Assembly: GCF_009557055.1 (NCBI RefSeq)
Contig: NZ_CP045649.1
Location: forward strand, 4,067,501 to 4,131,500
DNA: 64,000 nt
From: Nocardioides sp. dk884
GTDB taxonomy: Bacteria > Actinomycetota > Actinomycetes > Propionibacteriales > Nocardioidaceae
Direction of reading: 5' to 3'
Shown here one piece after another: positions 18,469 through 28,324 of the stretch. The first letter of the stretch is position 1; every line of letters starts with the position of its first letter. The notes under the pieces were generated by a model. The model was not told the DNA's origin. It did not search any database and was given only the letters and a program-made list of their open reading frames with translations. Position numbers and translations under genes: made by a program.

Positions 18469-19113
18469 ATGTCGACACGGGTGCTCGGGGTGTTGCTCGC
18501 CCTCGCCCTGCTCGGGGTCGCAGGCGGGTACGCCGGGCAGCACGTGCTGGACCCGGAGAAAGCCCCGGAGAGCTTCACCGCGCTGCCGGTGCCGGCGAGC
18601 TCCCCGTCGTACCCCGTCAACGAGTACGACGTCTCGCCCGACCCCGGGGTCGCGCCGCTGCCCACCGACGTGGCGCTGCGGCGGATGACGCTGCGCGAGG
18701 GCGGCGAGCGGATCAGCGTCGCGGCGCCGGGCTCGTGGCGCCGGGTGGCCGTGGAGCCCGGTGCGGCGTGGAACTTCAGCCGCGCCGACTACCCCGTCAA
18801 CACCTACCTGCTGCGCGTCACGCTGCTCGGCGGGCAGCGGATCTCGACCTCGGTGGCGGCCACCGCCCGGCTCGCGGCGCTGCGGGCCGCCGAGCGCGAC
18901 GGCAACATGGAGGCGGTGACGGTGGAGACCCAGGCCGAGGACGGCTTCGTCGCCACCTACCTGCAGGACGGGTACCGGCGGGTGCTGATGGAGCGCTACA
19001 GCACCCTCGGCGACTCCACCGCCCAGCTCGCCGTCGCGGTCACCGGCCGCGAGGTCGACCGCACCGGGATGGCCGACCTGCTCGAGCGGGTGCTCGCCTC
19101 GGCCCGTCGCTGA
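18469..19113 (+). CDS. Secreted protein of unknown function, resembling the sensor domain of the neighbouring kinase
   Basis: Predicted export by an N-terminal hydrophobic helix (about residues 3-22), 214 residues in all. After a Pro/Asp linker the globular part starts ISVAAPGSWRRV and ends LLERVLASARR. The extracellular half of the kinase encoded convergently just downstream has the parallel start LSVTVPAHWNRA and end VLDSVVAHGM, with a comparable length between, so the two may share a fold. That comparison is by eye. ATG 18469 is chosen over GTG 18460. A membrane-anchored partner or decoy of the kinase is a speculation worth testing. Confidence 0.65.
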   Translation: MSTRVLGVLLALALLGVAGGYAGQHVLDPEKAPESFTALPVPASSPSYPVNEYDVSPDPGVAPLPTDVALRRMTLREGGERISVAAPGSWRRVAVEPGAAWNFSRADYPVNTYLLRVTLLGGQRISTSVAATARLAALRAAERDGNMEAVTVETQAEDGFVATYLQDGYRRVLMERYSTLGDSTAQLAVAVTGREVDRTGMADLLERVLASARR

Positions 19114-19137
19114 GGCATCCGGGGCTCTCGGGCCCGC

Positions 19138-20631
<1,494 letters not shown>

Positions 20632-20687
20632 GGACACGTCATCATTATGTTCGACATCCGCTCGCACGACAGGGAGAACCGGCGCCG

Positions 20688-21269
20688 ATGGAGCACGAGC
20701 ACCGCCACGTCGACGATGCACCGACCCCCGACGAGATCGACGCGCTCGCCCACCGGGCCCAGGACGGCGACCGCGACGCGCTCGACGCCCTGCTGCGCGC
20801 GGTGCGGCCCCGCACCCTGGCCGTCTGCCGCGGGGTGCTGCCGTTCTCCGCCGACGCCGAGGACGCCTGCCAGGACGCGCTGATCAACGTCGCCGGCAAG
20901 ATCGGCTCCTGGCACGGACGGGGCCGCTTCACCACCTGGTTGCACGTCGTGGCGGTCAACAGCGCGCGCACGACGTACCGGCGCATGAAGAACCAGGCCA
21001 CGCCGCGCGACCCCCAGCAGGGCCTCGGTGCCGACCGCCCCGACCCCCGCACCACCAGCGTCATCGCCGGCACCCGGCTCGACCTGCTCGAGGCGATGGA
21101 GACCCTGGAGCGCGAGCACCCGCAGTACGTCGAGCCGCTGCTGCTGCGCGACGTCTACGGCCTCGCCTACGACGAGATCGCCGCCCAGACCGGCGCACCG
21201 CTGGGCACGGTGAAGGCCCAGATCCACCACGGCCGCCGCCTGGTGCGCCCGCTGCTGCGGGGCGAGTGA
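20688..21269 (+). CDS. ECF-type RNA polymerase sigma factor
   Basis: Alternative sigma factor of 193 residues. Region 2 contains 'FSADAEDACQDALINVAGKI' followed by the -10-binding W-H-x-x-G-R-F-T-T-W-L-H stretch; region 4 contains 'PLLLRDVYGLAYDEIA' and the helix-turn-helix 'GAPLGTVKAQIHHGRRLVRPLL'. The N-terminus has an extra acidic segment (1-20). No anti-sigma gene overlaps it; instead its stop overlaps the start of a lipoprotein peptidase gene (TGATG). A Ser/Thr kinase gene is divergent, so phosphorylation may replace an anti-sigma factor in its control, as known for some ECF groups; here this is inference. Confidence 0.88.
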   Translation: MEHEHRHVDDAPTPDEIDALAHRAQDGDRDALDALLRAVRPRTLAVCRGVLPFSADAEDACQDALINVAGKIGSWHGRGRFTTWLHVVAVNSARTTYRRMKNQATPRDPQQGLGADRPDPRTTSVIAGTRLDLLEAMETLEREHPQYVEPLLLRDVYGLAYDEIAAQTGAPLGTVKAQIHHGRRLVRPLLRGE

Positions 21270-22750
21270 TGACCGGGCGCCCGTTGCTGGCACCGGTGCT
21301 GGCCGGCGTGGTGGCCGGCGCGCTGGTCCTGGGCGGCTGCACCGGGTCCGAGGACTCCCCGCCGCAGCCCACCGCCGCACCCCCGGCCTCGCCATCGGAG
21401 CGCTCGCTCGAGCCGGCCCAGAGCGAGCCGGCCCGGAGCGAGCCGGCCCGGAGCGACCCGGTGGAGGACTCGGTCTATCCCGACGTCGGCGACCCGGGCG
21501 TCGATGCGCTGCACTACGACCTCACCCTCGACTGGGACCCCGACTCGCGCACCCTGACCGGGCGCGAGGTGCTGACCTTCCGCGCCGCCCGGACCGCCTC
21601 CCGCGTGCAGCTCGATCTCGCGCCCAGCCTGGAGGTGAGCGAGGTGCGCGTCGACGGCGAGGAGGTCGCCCACGAGCACACCGGCAAGGACCTGGTCGTC
21701 GCGCTGCCGGTCGAGCGCGACGAGCGGCACCGCCTCGAGATCGACTACGCCGGGACCCCGCGCCCGGTCCGCGCCCCCTCGACGCGGATCGACGTGTCGA
21801 CGATCGGCTGGCACACCACCGCCGACGGCGAGACCTGGACGATGCAGGAGCCGTACGGCGCCTACAGCTGGTACGCCGTCAACGACCAGCCGGCCGACAA
21901 GGCCCTCTACGACATCACCGTCACCGTGCCCTCCCCGTGGGTGGGCGTGGCCAACGGCGAGCTGACCTCGCGCACCGAGGCCGACGGGCTGACCACGACC
22001 ACGTGGCACCTCGCCGAGCCGGCCTCGTCGTACCTCGTCACGCTCGCGACCGGCGAGCTGGAGATGACCGAGGCGGCCTCCGCGAGCGGGGTGCCGCTGA
22101 CCTACTGGACGCCCGTCGACGAGCCGCGGTGGCTGCGCCGGGTCCAGCGCACCGGCGAGGCGCTGGACTGGCTGGAGGAGCGGCTGGGCCCCTACCCCTT
22201 CGACACCGCGGGCGTGGTGGTCGTGGACTCCGAGAGCGGCATGGAGACCCAGACCATGATCACGCTCGGCGACACGTCGTACACCACCTCGATGCCGGTG
22301 CTCGTCCACGAGCTCGCCCACCACTGGTACGGCAACCAGGTCAGCCCCGCCGACTGGCGCGACGTGTGGATGAACGAGGGCATGGCCATGTACCTCCAGG
22401 GCGTCTGGGAGGCGGACGCGGGCGGGGTCCCGGTCGACACGGTGATGGACCGGTGGGCGGCCTACGAGCCGGCGATGCGCGCCGAGGGCGGTCCGCCGGG
22501 CGCCTACGACCCGCAGGCCTTCGGCGAGGGCAACATCTACTACGGCCCCGCGCTGATGTGGCACGAGGTGCGCGAGCAGGTCGGCGACGAGGCGTTCTGG
22601 GACATGGTCCGCGCCTGGCCGGCGGCCCGCGACAACGCCAACGCCACCCGCGAGGACTACCTCGCCTGGGTCGAGCAGCGGCTCGGCACCGACCTCGACG
22701 CGCTCACCGACGCCTGGCTGCTCGGCGCGACCTCGCCCCCGCGGGACTGA
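21269..22750 (+). CDS. M1-family metallopeptidase lipoprotein
   Basis: Zinc aminopeptidase-like lipoprotein of 493 residues. The start at ATG 21269 overlaps the sigma-factor stop. The lipoprotein signal ends LVLGGC (Cys24); a repeated SEPAR segment (about 52-63) makes a spacer. The N-terminal beta domain (about 77-265) precedes the catalytic domain with the substrate motif GMETQT (324-329), HELAH (347-351) and the third ligand Glu370 in NEG. It is shorter than full M1 enzymes because the C-terminal helical domain is largely missing, as in many actinobacterial secreted members. Cotranscription with the sigma factor suggests an envelope role. Confidence 0.9.
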   Translation: MTGRPLLAPVLAGVVAGALVLGGCTGSEDSPPQPTAAPPASPSERSLEPAQSEPARSEPARSDPVEDSVYPDVGDPGVDALHYDLTLDWDPDSRTLTGREVLTFRAARTASRVQLDLAPSLEVSEVRVDGEEVAHEHTGKDLVVALPVERDERHRLEIDYAGTPRPVRAPSTRIDVSTIGWHTTADGETWTMQEPYGAYSWYAVNDQPADKALYDITVTVPSPWVGVANGELTSRTEADGLTTTTWHLAEPASSYLVTLATGELEMTEAASASGVPLTYWTPVDEPRWLRRVQRTGEALDWLEERLGPYPFDTAGVVVVDSESGMETQTMITLGDTSYTTSMPVLVHELAHHWYGNQVSPADWRDVWMNEGMAMYLQGVWEADAGGVPVDTVMDRWAAYEPAMRAEGGPPGAYDPQAFGEGNIYYGPALMWHEVREQVGDEAFWDMVRAWPAARDNANATREDYLAWVEQRLGTDLDALTDAWLLGATSPPRD

Positions 22751-22775
22751 GGCGGCCGGGGGGTCGGTGCCTATT

Positions 22776-22839
22776 GGCGCAATTGCTGGGAAAAGCACCG
22801 GTCGGGGCTGCAGACAGGTGCTTTTCGGCGCAATTGCTG
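22776..22839. repeat. AT-rich palindromic element with repeated GGCGCAATTGCTG
   Basis: Two copies of GGCGCAATTGCTG (22776-22788 and 22827-22839) frame the inverted pair AAAAGCACC / GGTGCTTTT. Because the GCAATTGC core is itself palindromic, the whole forms an imperfect hairpin with 21-base arms (22779-22799 and 22817-22837, 18 matches) and a 17-base loop. It is much less GC-rich than its surroundings, 29 bases after the peptidase stop and 22 bases before the IS30 left end. It could be a terminator or the relic of another mobile element. Confidence 0.6.
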
Positions 22840-22861
22840 AGTTACGCGCACCCCACGGCCA

Positions 22862-24183
22862 GGCGGAGTCCATCGGTCGAAGCAACGCCGAGTGATGGTG
22901 GTGTTGCGATGGGCAGGCGGTACGTGCCGTACGAGGTTCGTGAGGAGTTCTTCGCGTTGGTCTGTGGTGGGTTCGCGCTGCAGGCTGCCGCGGATCGGGT
23001 CGGTGTGTCGCATCGAACCGCGACGTACTGGTGGCGATCCTCGGGGCTTGTGAGCCCAGTCATCCAATTCGGTGCGATCGGTGGCCTGCCCGGAAGCGCT
23101 CCCGTAGGAGTGCCAGGGATACGCAATCCCGAAGAAGGCCCACGCCGACGGCGGGCGTTGAGCAGCGAGGACCGTGCGGTGATCGCGGCAGGGTTGCGTG
23201 CAGGGTGGGCGTTGACCCGGATCGCGACACTGATCGGGCGCGACAAGTCGGTGGTCTCTCGCGAGGTCGCGCGCAACCGCGGCCCCGACGGCTCCTACTG
23301 GGCCCCGATCGCGCATCGTGTCGCGCACGAACGGCGACGCCGACCCAAGGCGTTCAAGCTGATCGAGAACCCCGGGCTGTGTCGTCGGATCGAGACCTGG
23401 ATGGACGACGGGTGGTCGCCAGGACTGATCGCGTCGATGCTGCGCCACGCCCACCCCGGTCACGATCCAGCAGCGAGGATGGCCCGTGTGTCGCACGAGA
23501 CGATCTACCGGGCGTTGTATGTCCAGACCCGCGGGAGCCTGCGCAAGGACCTGGCCGCGCAGCTGCTGACCAAACGCCGCGCACGCAAGCCGCACGCCGA
23601 CCCCGACGGGCGCAGGAAAGGGCTGTACCGCGAGGCCTTCACCATCAGCCAACGCCCCGCCGAGGTCGCTGACCGGGCCGTGCCCGGGCACTGGGAGGGT
23701 GACCTGATCCTCGGTGCCGGCAACCGCTCCGCGGTCGGGACCCTGGTCGAACGCTCGACGCGGTTCGTGCTCTTGCTGCACCTGCCCGGTCGCCACGACG
23801 CAGAGTCAGTGGCCCAGGCGATGATCCGCGAGATGGGTCAGCTGCCGGTGCATCTGCGTCGTTCGCTGACCTGGGACCGCGGCAGCGAGCTGGCTAACTA
23901 CCGCGATGTCGAGGCCGCCTTGGAGATGCCGGTCTTCTTCTGTGACCCCCACTCGCCCTGGCAGCGCGGGTCGAACGAGAACACCAACCGACTCCTCCGG
24001 TTCTGGCTAGAGAAGGGCAGCGACCTCTCAACCCACAGTGCCGACGACCTCGCCCGCATCGCCGCGACCCTGAACAAGCGACCCCGCCCTACCCTGGACC
24101 TACGGACCCCAGCCCAAGCGCTGGCCGAGCTGCTCGCCAACCCGGCAGCAGCATGACCGTTGCTTCCACCGATTGACCTCGCC
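22862..24183 (+). mobile_element. Complete IS30-family insertion sequence
   Basis: The element spans about 1,322 bp. Inverted repeats 22862-22887 and 24158-24183 match at 22 of 26 positions, best over the inner part (ATCGGTNGAAGCAACG). The three bases just outside each end are CCA (22859-22861 and 24184-24186), a target duplication of the size usual for this family. A single intact transposase gene fills it. Intact ends and frame suggest recent arrival. Confidence 0.88.
22909..24156 (+). CDS. IS30-family transposase
   Basis: DDE transposase of 415 residues. An N-terminal helix-turn-helix (about 20-45, FALQAAADRVGVSHRTATYWW) and the IS30 second helix-turn-helix (about 84-122, ending IGRDKSVVSREVARNRG) precede the catalytic core with Asp265 (GHWEGDLILG), Asp323 (LTWDRGSEL) and Glu357 (QRGSNENTNRLLR). 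The C-terminus has the family's typical 'LNKRPRPTLDLRTPAQAL'. Codon use is less extreme in GC than neighbours at the 5' end. The frame is uninterrupted. ATG 22909 gives the expected N-terminus. Confidence 0.93.
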   Translation: MGRRYVPYEVREEFFALVCGGFALQAAADRVGVSHRTATYWWRSSGLVSPVIQFGAIGGLPGSAPVGVPGIRNPEEGPRRRRALSSEDRAVIAAGLRAGWALTRIATLIGRDKSVVSREVARNRGPDGSYWAPIAHRVAHERRRRPKAFKLIENPGLCRRIETWMDDGWSPGLIASMLRHAHPGHDPAARMARVSHETIYRALYVQTRGSLRKDLAAQLLTKRRARKPHADPDGRRKGLYREAFTISQRPAEVADRAVPGHWEGDLILGAGNRSAVGTLVERSTRFVLLLHLPGRHDAESVAQAMIREMGQLPVHLRRSLTWDRGSELANYRDVEAALEMPVFFCDPHSPWQRGSNENTNRLLRFWLEKGSDLSTHSADDLARIAATLNKRPRPTLDLRTPAQALAELLANPAAA

Positions 24184-24243
24184 CCACCCCACCCCCGGCG
24201 CGGACCCGTTGCGCAGCGGCCCCGGACCCGGCACCGTGCAGAC

Positions 24244-25221
24244 ATGGACCTGCTCGTGCTCGGCGGCACCCGGTTCCTCTCGCATGCGGTGGCGCAGGAG
24301 GCGGTGGGCCGCGGGCACCGGGTGACCTGCGCCTGCCGCGGCCGCTCCGGGGGCATCCCCGAGGGTGCGCGGCACGTCGAGCTCGACCGCGGGGAGCCGC
24401 TGCCGGACCTGGGGAGTCCCGACGCGGTGGTCGACGTCGCCCGGCAGCCGTCGTGGGTACGCCGCAGCGTCGAGGCGCTGCCCGCGGCGCACCACGTGTT
24501 CGTCTCCTCGATCAGCGCGTACGCCGACGAGCGCACCCCGCACGGCACCCCCGCCACCGTGGCGCTGCACGAACCTCGCTTCGAGGACGTCGACCTGGGC
24601 GCCGATGCCACGGCGTACGGCCCGCTCAAGGTGGCCTGCGAGCGGCTGGTCCAGGACGGCGCCACCTCCTCGACCGTGCTGCGCCCGGGGCTGATCGTCG
24701 GCCCCGGCGACCCCACCGGGCGCTTCACCTACTGGCCGGCCCGGTTCGCGGCCGCGCTCGAGCGCCCGCTGGTGCTCGCCCCCGGCGACCCCGAGGACCC
24801 GGTGCAGGTCCTCGACGTGCGCGACCTCGCCGCCTGGATCGTGCGCTGCGCCGAGGACCGCGTGGCCGGCGTGTTCGACGCCGTCGGCCCGGCCGTGCCG
24901 GTCGCGCGCCTGCTCGGCGAGGTCGCGGCCGGCTGCGGGGTCCCCGAGCCGGCGCTGACCTGGGTCGACCAGGACTCTCTCGAACGCGTCGGGGTCGGCC
25001 CGTGGGCCGGACCGCACTCGCTCCCCCTCTGGCTGCCGCGCCCGGCGTACGACGGGATGATGACGCACGACGCCGGCCCCGCGCAGGCGGCCGGCCTCGC
25101 CACGCGCCCGGTGGCCGAGACCGCCGCCGACACGCTGGCCTGGCTGCGGGCCACCCCGGACGCCGTGGTCACCGGGCTCAGCGCCGACGAGGAGGCGGGC
25201 GTGCTGCGGCTCACTCGATGA
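24244..25221 (+). CDS. NAD-dependent epimerase/dehydratase-like protein
   Basis: Short-chain-type Rossmann oxidoreductase of 325 residues. It opens MDLLVLGGTRFLSHAV, a variant of the GxxGxxG nucleotide loop, with 'VDVARQPSWV' and 'VFVSSISAYAD' corresponding to strands 4 and 5 of the extended SDR fold. The catalytic Tyr-x-x-x-Lys appears as Y-G-P-L-K in 'ATAYGPLKVACE'. Similar genes are annotated as NAD-dependent epimerases or mRNA-binding-protein-like reductases; the substrate is unknown. It lies just right of the IS30 element, whose insertion did not disrupt it but may have replaced its upstream region. Confidence 0.8.
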   Translation: MDLLVLGGTRFLSHAVAQEAVGRGHRVTCACRGRSGGIPEGARHVELDRGEPLPDLGSPDAVVDVARQPSWVRRSVEALPAAHHVFVSSISAYADERTPHGTPATVALHEPRFEDVDLGADATAYGPLKVACERLVQDGATSSTVLRPGLIVGPGDPTGRFTYWPARFAAALERPLVLAPGDPEDPVQVLDVRDLAAWIVRCAEDRVAGVFDAVGPAVPVARLLGEVAAGCGVPEPALTWVDQDSLERVGVGPWAGPHSLPLWLPRPAYDGMMTHDAGPAQAAGLATRPVAETAADTLAWLRATPDAVVTGLSADEEAGVLRLTR

Positions 25222-25315
25222 GCTGTGGGCGAAACCGCCCCCACGGACGCCGCGTCTGCGACATCATCGCCTCGTCGCCGCCTCCCCCCATGCGGCCGAG
25301 CCCGGAGAACCCGCC

Positions 25316-25900
25316 ATGAGCCTCCTGCGTCGCGTGCTGAGCACTGCCGCCTTGCTGTGCTCGCTGGGCGCGACGGCCCTGGCGGTCGTGCTGGTGCTCG
25401 TGCCACTGGTCACCGACTCGGTCCCGCTCACGGTGCTCACCGGCTCGATGGCACCGGTCCACGACCCCGGCGACGTCGTGGTCGTGCGGCCCACCCAGCC
25501 CGAGGACCTGCGCGTCGGCGACGTGATCACCTTCGAGGCCGGCGACGAGGACCCCCGGCTGATCACCCACCGCATCGAGGCGACGGGGGTGGACGCCGCC
25601 GGAGAGCCGTCCTTCGTCACCCGCGGCGACGCCAACCAGGTCTCGGACGCCGAGCCGGTGATGGCCGGCCAGGTCCGCGGCCGGGTCTGGTACGCCGTGC
25701 CGTGGATCGGCCGCGCCAGCGGCGCCCTCGGACCCCACCGCGACCAGATCCTGGTCGGCTCCGGTCTCGTGCTGCTGGCGCTCGCGCTGCGCGAGCTGGG
25801 CGTGGGACGCCGACGCCGTCCGGAGGCGGCACGAACTGACGACGCGACACCCCAGACCTCGTCAGCCACTGCCCACGGCGCCACGACTTCGGTGGCCTAG
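25316..25900 (+). CDS. Signal peptidase I, SipW/ER type
   Basis: Membrane serine protease of 194 residues that removes signal peptides. N-terminal helix at about 8-33, catalytic Ser44 in LTGSMAP, His85 in LITHRI taking the place of the usual Lys (the archaeal/ER and SipW pattern), and the conserved RGDANQVSD box; a second helix lies at about 145-160 and the tail is polar. SipW-type enzymes often serve one or a few dedicated exported proteins, but no obvious client (TasA-like or camelysin) is next to it here. Confidence 0.88.
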   Translation: MSLLRRVLSTAALLCSLGATALAVVLVLVPLVTDSVPLTVLTGSMAPVHDPGDVVVVRPTQPEDLRVGDVITFEAGDEDPRLITHRIEATGVDAAGEPSFVTRGDANQVSDAEPVMAGQVRGRVWYAVPWIGRASGALGPHRDQILVGSGLVLLALALRELGVGRRRRPEAARTDDATPQTSSATAHGATTSVA

Positions 25901-25910
25901 CGTTCACGAG

Positions 25911-27380
25911 GTGACCCGCCTCAACGCCACCCAGCTCATCGACCTGGTCCTCGACGAGGGCTCCTGGAGCTCCTGGGACACCCCGCCCGTGCGCGGCGAG
26001 ATCAGCGAGCAGTACGCCGCCGAGCTGGCCGCCGCCGCCGCGAAGAGCGGTGTGGACGAGTCGGTGCTGACCGGCGAGGGGCTGATGAAGGGCCGCCGGG
26101 TGGCGGTGGTGATGGGCGAGTTCTCCTTCCTCGCCGGCTCCATCGGGCGCGCCGCCGCCGACCGGCTGGTCGCCGCGGTCGAGCGCGCCACGCGTGAGGG
26201 CCTGCCGCTGCTGGCCGGCCCGGTGAGCGGCGGCACCCGGATGCAGGAGGGCACCCCCGCGTTCGTGCAGATGGCACGCATCGCCCAGGTCGTCGCCGCG
26301 CACAAGGCGGCGGGTCTGCCCTACCTGGTCTACCTGCGCCACCCCACCACCGGCGGGGTGATGGCCTCGTGGGGCTCCCAGGGCCACGTCACCGTCGGCG
26401 AGCCCGGCGCACTGCTCGGCTTCCTCGGCCCCCGCGTCTACGAGGCGCTCTACGGCAAGCCGTTCCCCGAGGGCGTCCAGACCGCCGAGAACCTCTACGC
26501 CCGCGGCATCATCGACGCCGTCGTCGCCCCCGAGGACATCGCCGACATCCTCGACCGCGCCCTGCGGATCCTGCTCGCGCCGCGCCACGGGATCGAACCG
26601 GTCGCACCCGTCGTCGACGAGCCGGTGCCGGACGTCGAGACCTGGGACGCCATCACCCGCTCGCGCCGCCCCGACCGCCCCGGCGTACGTCGACTGCTGC
26701 GCTACGCCGCCTCCGACGTCGTACCCCTCAACGGCACCGGGCAGGGCGAGCAGGACCCGGGGCTGTTCATCGCGCTGGTGAGCTTCGGCAAGGCGCCGTG
26801 CGTGTTCCTCGGCCAGGACCGCCGCGGCCAGCGCGACCGGCCGATGGGGCCCGAGGCGCTGCGCGAGGCGCGACGCGGCATGCGGCTGGCCTCCGAGCTG
26901 GGGCTGCCGCTGGTCACCGTCATCGACACCCAGGGCGCGGCGCTGTCGCCCGAGGCCGAGAACGGCGGGCTGGCCGGCGAGATCGCCCGCTGCCTGGCCG
27001 ACCTGGTCACCCTGGACGCGCCCACGCTGTGCCTGATGCTCGGCGAGGGCAACGGCGGCGGCGCGCTGGCGCTGCTGCCCGCCGACCGGGTGGTCGCCGC
27101 CCAGCACGCCTGGCTCTCCCCGCTCCCCCCGGAGGGCGCGAGCGCGATCGTGCACCGCGACACCGACCACGCCCCCGAGATGGCGCGTGCCCAGCGGGTC
27201 CGCGCCCTCGACCTCGCGGCCCTCGGGATCGTGGACCGGGTGGTCGTGGAGAAGCCGGACGCCGCCGACGAGCCCGAGGAGTTCTGCCGCCGGGTCGGCG
27301 CCGTGCTCGAGCACGAGCTCGCGGTGCTGCTCGAGACCGGGCCCGGCGCGCCGGCGGAGCGGGTGCGCCGCTACGCCTGA
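25911..27380 (+). CDS. Fused beta/alpha carboxyltransferase of an acyl-CoA carboxylase
   Basis: Transfers CO2 from carboxybiotin to an acyl-CoA, making malonyl-CoA or a related product. The 489 residues comprise an AccD-like half (about 1-235, with 'VSGGTRMQEGTPAFVQM' and 'PTTGGVMASWGSQGHV' oxyanion regions) and an AccA-like half (about 255-485, with 'GLPLVTVIDTQGAALSPEAE' and 'GNGGGALALLPADRVV'). The zinc finger of E. coli AccD is absent. GTG 25911 follows the previous stop by 10 bases, so it may be co-transcribed with sipW. No biotin carboxylase is in the window. Confidence 0.87.
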   Translation: MTRLNATQLIDLVLDEGSWSSWDTPPVRGEISEQYAAELAAAAAKSGVDESVLTGEGLMKGRRVAVVMGEFSFLAGSIGRAAADRLVAAVERATREGLPLLAGPVSGGTRMQEGTPAFVQMARIAQVVAAHKAAGLPYLVYLRHPTTGGVMASWGSQGHVTVGEPGALLGFLGPRVYEALYGKPFPEGVQTAENLYARGIIDAVVAPEDIADILDRALRILLAPRHGIEPVAPVVDEPVPDVETWDAITRSRRPDRPGVRRLLRYAASDVVPLNGTGQGEQDPGLFIALVSFGKAPCVFLGQDRRGQRDRPMGPEALREARRGMRLASELGLPLVTVIDTQGAALSPEAENGGLAGEIARCLADLVTLDAPTLCLMLGEGNGGGALALLPADRVVAAQHAWLSPLPPEGASAIVHRDTDHAPEMARAQRVRALDLAALGIVDRVVVEKPDAADEPEEFCRRVGAVLEHELAVLLETGPGAPAERVRRYA

Positions 27381-27391
27381 GCGGACCGAAC

Positions 27392-27405
27392 TAGAACACG
27401 TTACG
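27392..27405. promoter_or_regulatory. KstR-like operator upstream of the SDR gene
   Basis: TAGAACACGTTACG matches the KstR pattern TnnAACnnGTTnnA at all positions but the last. It lies 10-23 bases before the SDR start. KstR is the TetR-type repressor of sterol degradation in mycobacteria and rhodococci. A single half-optimal site could arise by chance, so confidence rests on the fit with a steroid-dehydrogenase-like gene. Confidence 0.45.
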
Positions 27406-27414
27406 GTTCCGGCC

Positions 27415-28287
27415 ATGACTCCCTTGACCAGGACGTACGTCGTGACCGGCGCGGCCTCCGGCATCGGGGCGGCCACCACCACTCTCCTGCGCGAGCAGGG
27501 GCACCGCGTGCTGGGGGTGGACCGCCACGAGGCCGACGTGGTGGCCGACCTGTCCACGCCGACCGGCCGCGACACCGCGGTGCGCGAGATCCGCGCGGCC
27601 ACCGACGTGCTGCACGGGGTGGTGCCGTGCGCGGGCATCGCCGGGATCAGCGGCGTGGACAGCCGGCTGCTGGTGTCGGTGAACTACTTCGGCGCCGTCG
27701 AGCTGGTCACCGGTCTGCGCGACCTGCTGGTCGCCGACTCCACCCCGGACAGCCTGGCCTCGGTGGTGCTGCTGGCCTCCAACTCGGTCACCTGCCAGCC
27801 GGCCTGGCCCGCCGCGCTGGCCCGCACCTGCCTGGCCGACGACGAGGCCGCGGCGCGTGAGGCGGCGGGCCGGGTGTCAGCGGTGTTCGCCTACCCGGCC
27901 AGCAAGGCGGCGCTGGCCTGGTGGGCACGCGACCACGTGCGCGAGTGGGCCCGTGACGGCGTCCGCCTCAACGCGATCGCGCCCGGGCTGATCGCGACGC
28001 CGATGACCGAGGAGGTGCGCCGCGACCCGGTCTTCGGCAAGTACGCCGACACCTACCCCACCGCGCTGCAGCGCCCCGGGCGACCCGAGGAGGTCGCCGC
28101 GCTGATCGGCTTCCTGCTCTCCGACGCCGCCAGCCTGCTGGTCGGCTCGGTGGTCACCGTGGACGGCGGCACCGACGCGCTGAAGAACCCGCGCCGCCCC
28201 CGCGGGACCGCGACCGGCCGGGTCGCCAGCGCGGCTGCCAGCCGGCTCGCCCTGGGCGCGGCGCGGCTGAGCCGCCGGCGTACCTGA
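27415..28287 (+). CDS. SDR similar to 3-alpha-hydroxysteroid dehydrogenase/carbonyl reductase
   Basis: Short-chain dehydrogenase of 290 residues. The nucleotide loop TGAASGIG lies at 11-18 and catalytic Tyr160 and Lys164 in YPASK; a Ser at 122/124 completes the triad. The phrases 'VSVNYFGAVELVTG', the inserted segment before Tyr160, and 'VRLNAIAPGLIATPM ... VDGGTDAL' parallel Comamonas 3-alpha-HSD/CR rather than fatty-acid SDRs. Substrate specificity is inferred. ATG 27415 is 34 bases after the carboxyltransferase stop, with a KstR-like site between. Confidence 0.83.
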   Translation: MTPLTRTYVVTGAASGIGAATTTLLREQGHRVLGVDRHEADVVADLSTPTGRDTAVREIRAATDVLHGVVPCAGIAGISGVDSRLLVSVNYFGAVELVTGLRDLLVADSTPDSLASVVLLASNSVTCQPAWPAALARTCLADDEAAAREAAGRVSAVFAYPASKAALAWWARDHVREWARDGVRLNAIAPGLIATPMTEEVRRDPVFGKYADTYPTALQRPGRPEEVAALIGFLLSDAASLLVGSVVTVDGGTDALKNPRRPRGTATGRVASAAASRLALGAARLSRRRT

Positions 28288-28324
28288 GCGGTCGCCGCTG
28301 GGCCCGGCTCGGCACAATGAGGTC

